Source of the DNA: Nitrospinaceae bacterium
Lineage (GTDB): Bacteria; Nitrospinota; Nitrospinia; Nitrospinales; VA-1
Length of the DNA stretch: 8,660 bases
Direction of reading: 5' to 3'
NCBI GenBank assembly: GCA_029261435.1
Contig: JAJDBI010000026.1
Span: 1 to 8,660 of the forward strand
The notes beneath the pieces are model-generated. The model was not told the origin of the DNA. It saw nothing but the letters and a program-made list of their open reading frames with translations, and ran no database searches. Shown piece by piece: positions 6,687 to 8,660 of the stretch; within the stretch, counting starts at the first letter, position 1, and every line of letters begins with the position of its first letter. The translations under genes and the position numbers were made by a program.

Positions 6687-7856
6687 TTATTTAAAAACTC
6701 GTCTCTGTAAATAAATTTCAATCGTGTTCTTGGCGTTGCTGGCCACGACGATATCGCTCATGCCGCTGTGGTTATAGTCGCCGCTGGTGATGGCGAGGGG
6801 GGTACCCCCATCAACCACATAATCGCGGGTGGGGAACTTGAAGGTTCCGTTGGGATTGCGGATGATCATCGAGAAACTGCTGGAGCGGGAGTTTGCAACA
6901 GCAACATCTTTTAACTTATCTGGGTTAAAATGTCCGGTCGTCAGTGCAAAAGGACCGCCACCCCCGGAAAAGATAACAGGTTCCTTGAAACTGCCGCCTC
7001 CGTTTGAAGTGAGCAGGTACATGTTATCCCCTTGACCTGCAGCAAAGACCAGATCGGTTTTACCATCATCATTCATATCACTGGCGACCAATGCGAGAGG
7101 GACAAGTTGTTCTGCCAGCCGTTTGGGTTTTTCAAACGTTCCATCTCCGTTTCCCGAAAACAGTCGAATAGAACTGGCACTGGAACTGCTTGCTGCCAGC
7201 GCAATGTCAAGATGCCCGTCTTCATTGAAATCTTCCGTGACTCCGGAAAAAGATCGCGAACCGGTGAGATAGGTTTCGCCTTTTTTAAAATATCCATCAC
7301 CTGAACCCAGATACAATTCCATTTGGTCAAAAGTCAGAGTGACGGCGGCATCAAGGTTGCCGTCTTCATTGTAGTCCCCCAGAATAATGTTTAAAGGGAC
7401 TTTGCCAGTTTGGGTAGCCAGGGGTCTCATGAATTTACCGTTCCCTTTACCCAGAAAAACCAAAAACCTCTCTGATCCACGGGAGTTGACCACAAGGTCA
7501 GGAATTCCGTCCCGATTGACATCTCCCACGGTTGACATAGTGGGTTCGATAGCTACTTTGATGGTTGAACCAGCATGAAAACTGCCATCGCCCTTGCCAA
7601 ACAGGAGAGTCAGAGTGCTGTTTTTGGCATTTGTGGAAACCAGGTCAGGCTCACCGTCGAGATTCAAATCGGTGGTCAATAGATGGGCGGGACCCTTGCC
7701 GACCTGCATGACATCAAACTTGTAGAATAAATCAGGCGGCGGCTGTGGTAGATCGCAGGATGACAGGAATAGAGCCCCGCAAAATAGACGGACCCATGAA
7801 AGATGTCGAAATATGGTGGGGGAGAGCCCTATTTTATTGATATTTAGCTTTTTAAT
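6687..7856 (-). CDS. FG-GAP/VCBS seven-repeat beta-propeller lipoprotein with a non-standard start
   Basis: Seven repeats about 49 residues apart each carry a Dx(N)xDGxxD-type calcium loop, as in integrin-like FG-GAP/VCBS propellers: DLNLDGEPD, DVNRDGIPD, DYNEDGNLD, DFNEDGHLD, DMNDDGKTD, then degenerate HFNPDKLKD and DYNHSGMSD. Seven repeats fit one closed propeller, probably a secreted or surface binding module. The first ATG (7709-7707) lies inside the propeller and lacks a ribosome-binding site. The open frame continues upstream and encodes a basic n-region, a hydrophobic stretch and a lipobox L-S-S-C, with Cys34 followed by D35-L-P-Q-P-P-P, so the protein is a lipoprotein. That segment has no ATG, GTG or TTG. 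ATT at 7856-7854, reading M-K-K-L-N-I, has GGAG seven bases upstream and gives 389 residues. Asp after the Cys would mean inner-membrane retention under the E. coli rule. The product call is firm; the start is provisional. Confidence 0.82.
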   Translation of the reverse strand: MKKLNINKIGLSPTIFRHLSWVRLFCGALFLSSCDLPQPPPDLFYKFDVMQVGKGPAHLLTTDLNLDGEPDLVSTNAKNSTLTLLFGKGDGSFHAGSTIKVAIEPTMSTVGDVNRDGIPDLVVNSRGSERFLVFLGKGNGKFMRPLATQTGKVPLNIILGDYNEDGNLDAAVTLTFDQMELYLGSGDGYFKKGETYLTGSRSFSGVTEDFNEDGHLDIALAASSSSASSIRLFSGNGDGTFEKPKRLAEQLVPLALVASDMNDDGKTDLVFAAGQGDNMYLLTSNGGGSFKEPVIFSGGGGPFALTTGHFNPDKLKDVAVANSRSSSFSMIIRNPNGTFKFPTRDYVVDGGTPLAITSGDYNHSGMSDIVVASNAKNTIEIYLQRRVFK

Positions 7857-7932
7857 GATATCGCTCCGGTTATTTGGAAATCCCTTGATTTTGTTGCGCT
7901 ACTATGCAAAAATCCCTGATTCACATATACTC

Positions 7933-7938
7933 ATTATA
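7933..7938 (-). promoter_or_regulatory. Consensus -10 for the FG-GAP lipoprotein gene
   Basis: Read on the minus strand, this is a perfect TATAAT. The start site would be near 7926, giving a leader of about 70 bases before the proposed ATT start. The -35 is poor (TTCAAC, complement of 7958-7963, at a 19-bp spacing). It overlaps a plus-strand -10 candidate, so the two divergent genes may compete for polymerase. Confidence 0.35.
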
Positions 7939-7942
7939 TAGT
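7937..7942 (+). promoter_or_regulatory. Candidate -10 for the rpsF-ssb operon
   Basis: TATAGT matches the -10 consensus at five of six positions and sits in the most AT-rich part of the divergent spacer. No convincing -35 lies 16-18 bp upstream. A start near 7949 would give an 82-base leader that includes the GCTCCAGAT hairpin. Confidence 0.3.
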
Positions 7943-7982
7943 GAATAAATAAAATTAGTTGAATCCATTCAATTAACCCCTC

Positions 7983-8003
7983 GCTCCAGATTTGATCTGG
8001 AGC
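7983..8003 (+). repeat. Perfect 9-bp hairpin in the rpsF leader
   Basis: GCTCCAGAT (7983-7991) and ATCTGGAGC (7995-8003) pair perfectly around a TTG loop, ending 15 bases before the rpsF Shine-Dalgarno. No T-run follows on either strand, so it is not an intrinsic terminator. TTAACCC flanks it on both sides (7973-7979 and 8009-8015). It could control rpsF translation, or be a dispersed palindromic element. It lacks the CCG bulge of the known S6:S18 leader motif. Confidence 0.6.
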
Positions 8004-8018
8004 TACTCTTAACCCATG

Positions 8019-8025
8019 AGGAGGT
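8019..8025 (+). promoter_or_regulatory. Shine-Dalgarno of rpsF (decides the start)
   Basis: AGGAGGT is a perfect anti-16S match. It ends five bases before TTG 8031, ideal spacing for that codon. The ATG at 8016 cannot use it because its second and third codons are the Shine-Dalgarno itself, and nothing usable lies upstream of that ATG. Confidence 0.85.
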
Positions 8026-8030
8026 ATCTG

Positions 8031-8426
8031 TTGCGATCTTACCAGAGTGTCCTGATTCTTAAACCCGATATTGACGAAGCACGTGTTGCTGAAGCCTTGG
8101 AAAAAATAGGCGAGTTCATCAAAAGCAATGGGGGTGCATGTCTTAAAATTGAAAACTGGGGCAAAAAACGTCTTGCCTACCGGGTAAAGAAAAACAGATT
8201 CGGGATATACCTGAACCTTTATCACACCCTTGAGTCTGCCAAAGTTGTCGAGTTGGAAACTAAATACAAACTGTATGATCTGATTATCAAGTACATGGTC
8301 GTCCGGTTAGATGATGATGAGCTGGAAAGAGCCCTCGGGAAAGAAAATGAAGTCGAGGGTGAGGCCAAGGATGAAGATAAAGATAAAAAAGCAGAAGAAA
8401 AAACAGAAGTAAAAGCTGAAGAGTAA
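8031..8426 (+). CDS. rpsF: 30S ribosomal protein S6
   Basis: S6 sits on the platform of the small subunit and binds 16S rRNA together with S18. Starting at TTG 8031 gives 131 residues beginning MRSYQSVLILKPD, the normal S6 N-terminus; the five extra residues from ATG 8016 are not typical. The core shows the family signature WGKKRLAYRVKKNRFGIY at 43-60 and ends near residue 103. Residues 104-131 are a low-complexity Lys/Glu/Asp tail, an extension of a kind seen in other S6 proteins. The gene is preceded by a hairpin leader and followed 36 bp later by ssb, the order of the common rpsF-ssb-rpsR-rplI operon. Confidence 0.96.
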   Translation: MRSYQSVLILKPDIDEARVAEALEKIGEFIKSNGGACLKIENWGKKRLAYRVKKNRFGIYLNLYHTLESAKVVELETKYKLYDLIIKYMVVRLDDDELERALGKENEVEGEAKDEDKDKKAEEKTEVKAEE

Positions 8427-8462
8427 GACTCCTGATTAACAAAGTGACAATAAGGATTTGAT

Positions 8463-8660
8463 ATGGCTTCGTTTAACAAGGTGCTTCTGATGGGTAACCT
8501 GACTCGGGACCCTGAACTAAGATATACAGCGAGCGGTGCCGCAGTTGCCAGTTTTGGCTTGGCGGTGAACCGAAAGTTTAAGCAGGGAGAAGAATGGAAA
8601 GACGAGGTTTGTTTTGTCGATATCACGGTTTGGGCCAAACAAGGTGAAAATTGTGCGCAA
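8463..8660 (+). CDS. ssb: Single-stranded DNA-binding protein (3' partial)
   Basis: The 66 residues visible are the start of the SSB OB-fold: NKVLLMGNLTRDPELRYTASG at residues 5-25 in two overlapping conserved blocks, then ASFGLAVNR and VCFVDITVWAK. SSB coats single-stranded DNA as a tetramer during replication and repair and recruits partners through an acidic C-terminal tip, which lies beyond the window. AAGGA at 8452-8456, six bases before the ATG, is a good ribosome-binding site. It is likely co-transcribed with rpsF, with no terminator in the 36-bp gap. The next genes would be expected to be rpsR and rplI. Confidence 0.95.
   Translation, partial: MASFNKVLLMGNLTRDPELRYTASGAAVASFGLAVNRKFKQGEEWKDEVCFVDITVWAKQGENCAQ

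Larger units (their letters stand above)
7919..7946. repeat. Inverted repeat ATTCAC-N16-GTGAAT across the divergent -10 elements
   Basis: ATTCAC (7919-7924) and GTGAAT (7941-7946) are perfect complements, separated by 16 bases that contain both -10 candidates. The arrangement resembles an operator for a dimeric repressor, but six-base arms in AT-rich DNA can arise by chance. Confidence 0.25.

Noticed and set aside
7032..7304. Plus-strand frames inside the FG-GAP gene
   Set aside because: The minus strand carries seven regular repeats with conserved loops; these frames show no domain.
7795..7797. ATG on the minus strand upstream of the FG-GAP gene as a possible start
   Set aside because: It is out of frame with the lipobox and propeller and meets a stop after 21 codons; it would need a frameshift for which there is no evidence.
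7983..8003. Hairpin as a terminator for upstream transcription
   Set aside because: There is no T-run after the stem on either strand, and the neighbouring gene is divergent, so nothing would end here.
8222..8638. Minus-strand open frame of 138 codons across rpsF and ssb
   Set aside because: It is antisense to two clear conserved genes and its Ser-rich composition is the mirror of the Lys/Glu/Asp tail of S6.
1..8660. A novel defence, mobile or biosynthetic system
   Set aside because: I found no nuclease, toxin, transposase, reverse transcriptase, CRISPR repeats or clustered biosynthetic enzymes; every gene belongs to a recognisable housekeeping or envelope family.

Overview
The window looks like ordinary chromosomal DNA of a Gram-negative bacterium: it encodes an outer-membrane MlaA-family protein, a lipoprotein with a lipobox, and the start of a conventional rpsF-ssb ribosomal/replication operon. 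The mix of a membrane spermidine-synthase-like/TPR fusion, TPR proteins, an FG-GAP lipoprotein and frequent GTG/TTG starts would fit a Nitrospinota- or Deltaproteobacteria-like lineage. That placement is an impression, not something the sequence proves. There are no tRNAs, rRNAs, CRISPR arrays, transposases or phage genes, and no sign of a new multi-gene system.

Layout. Bases 2-2308 (+) are the 3' part of a gene for a multi-pass membrane protein fused to a spermidine-synthase-like methyltransferase fold and a C-terminal TPR array; its start lies before the window. A membrane-anchored TPR protein follows at 2398-3132 (+), possibly with its own extended -10 promoter. A 211-bp gap carries a strong sigma-54-type promoter match (3168-3183) and short repeats, then an MlaA/VacJ-family gene at 3344-4264 (+). 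After a pyrimidine-rich spacer comes a full-length YyaL/SSP411-type gene (thioredoxin-like DUF255 domain plus alpha/alpha barrel) at 4373-6562 (+, GTG start). A GC-rich hairpin with a T-run separates it from a convergent minus-strand gene.

The minus-strand gene (6687-7856) encodes a seven-repeat FG-GAP/VCBS beta-propeller. Reading upstream of its first ATG reveals an in-frame signal peptide and lipobox with no ATG, GTG or TTG start. The best start is an ATT at 7856-7854 with a GGAG ribosome-binding site. A divergent promoter region with overlapping -10 elements lies between it and rpsF. rpsF most likely starts at TTG 8031 directly after a perfect AGGAGGT, not at the ATG at 8016, whose next bases are the Shine-Dalgarno itself. 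ssb begins at 8463 and runs off the window.

The genes do not form one pathway. The two TPR genes may be functionally linked by adjacency. MlaA (outer-membrane lipid asymmetry) and the FG-GAP lipoprotein are envelope proteins. rpsF-ssb is the conserved translation/replication operon. The most useful observations are start-site corrections and regulatory signals, not a novel system.
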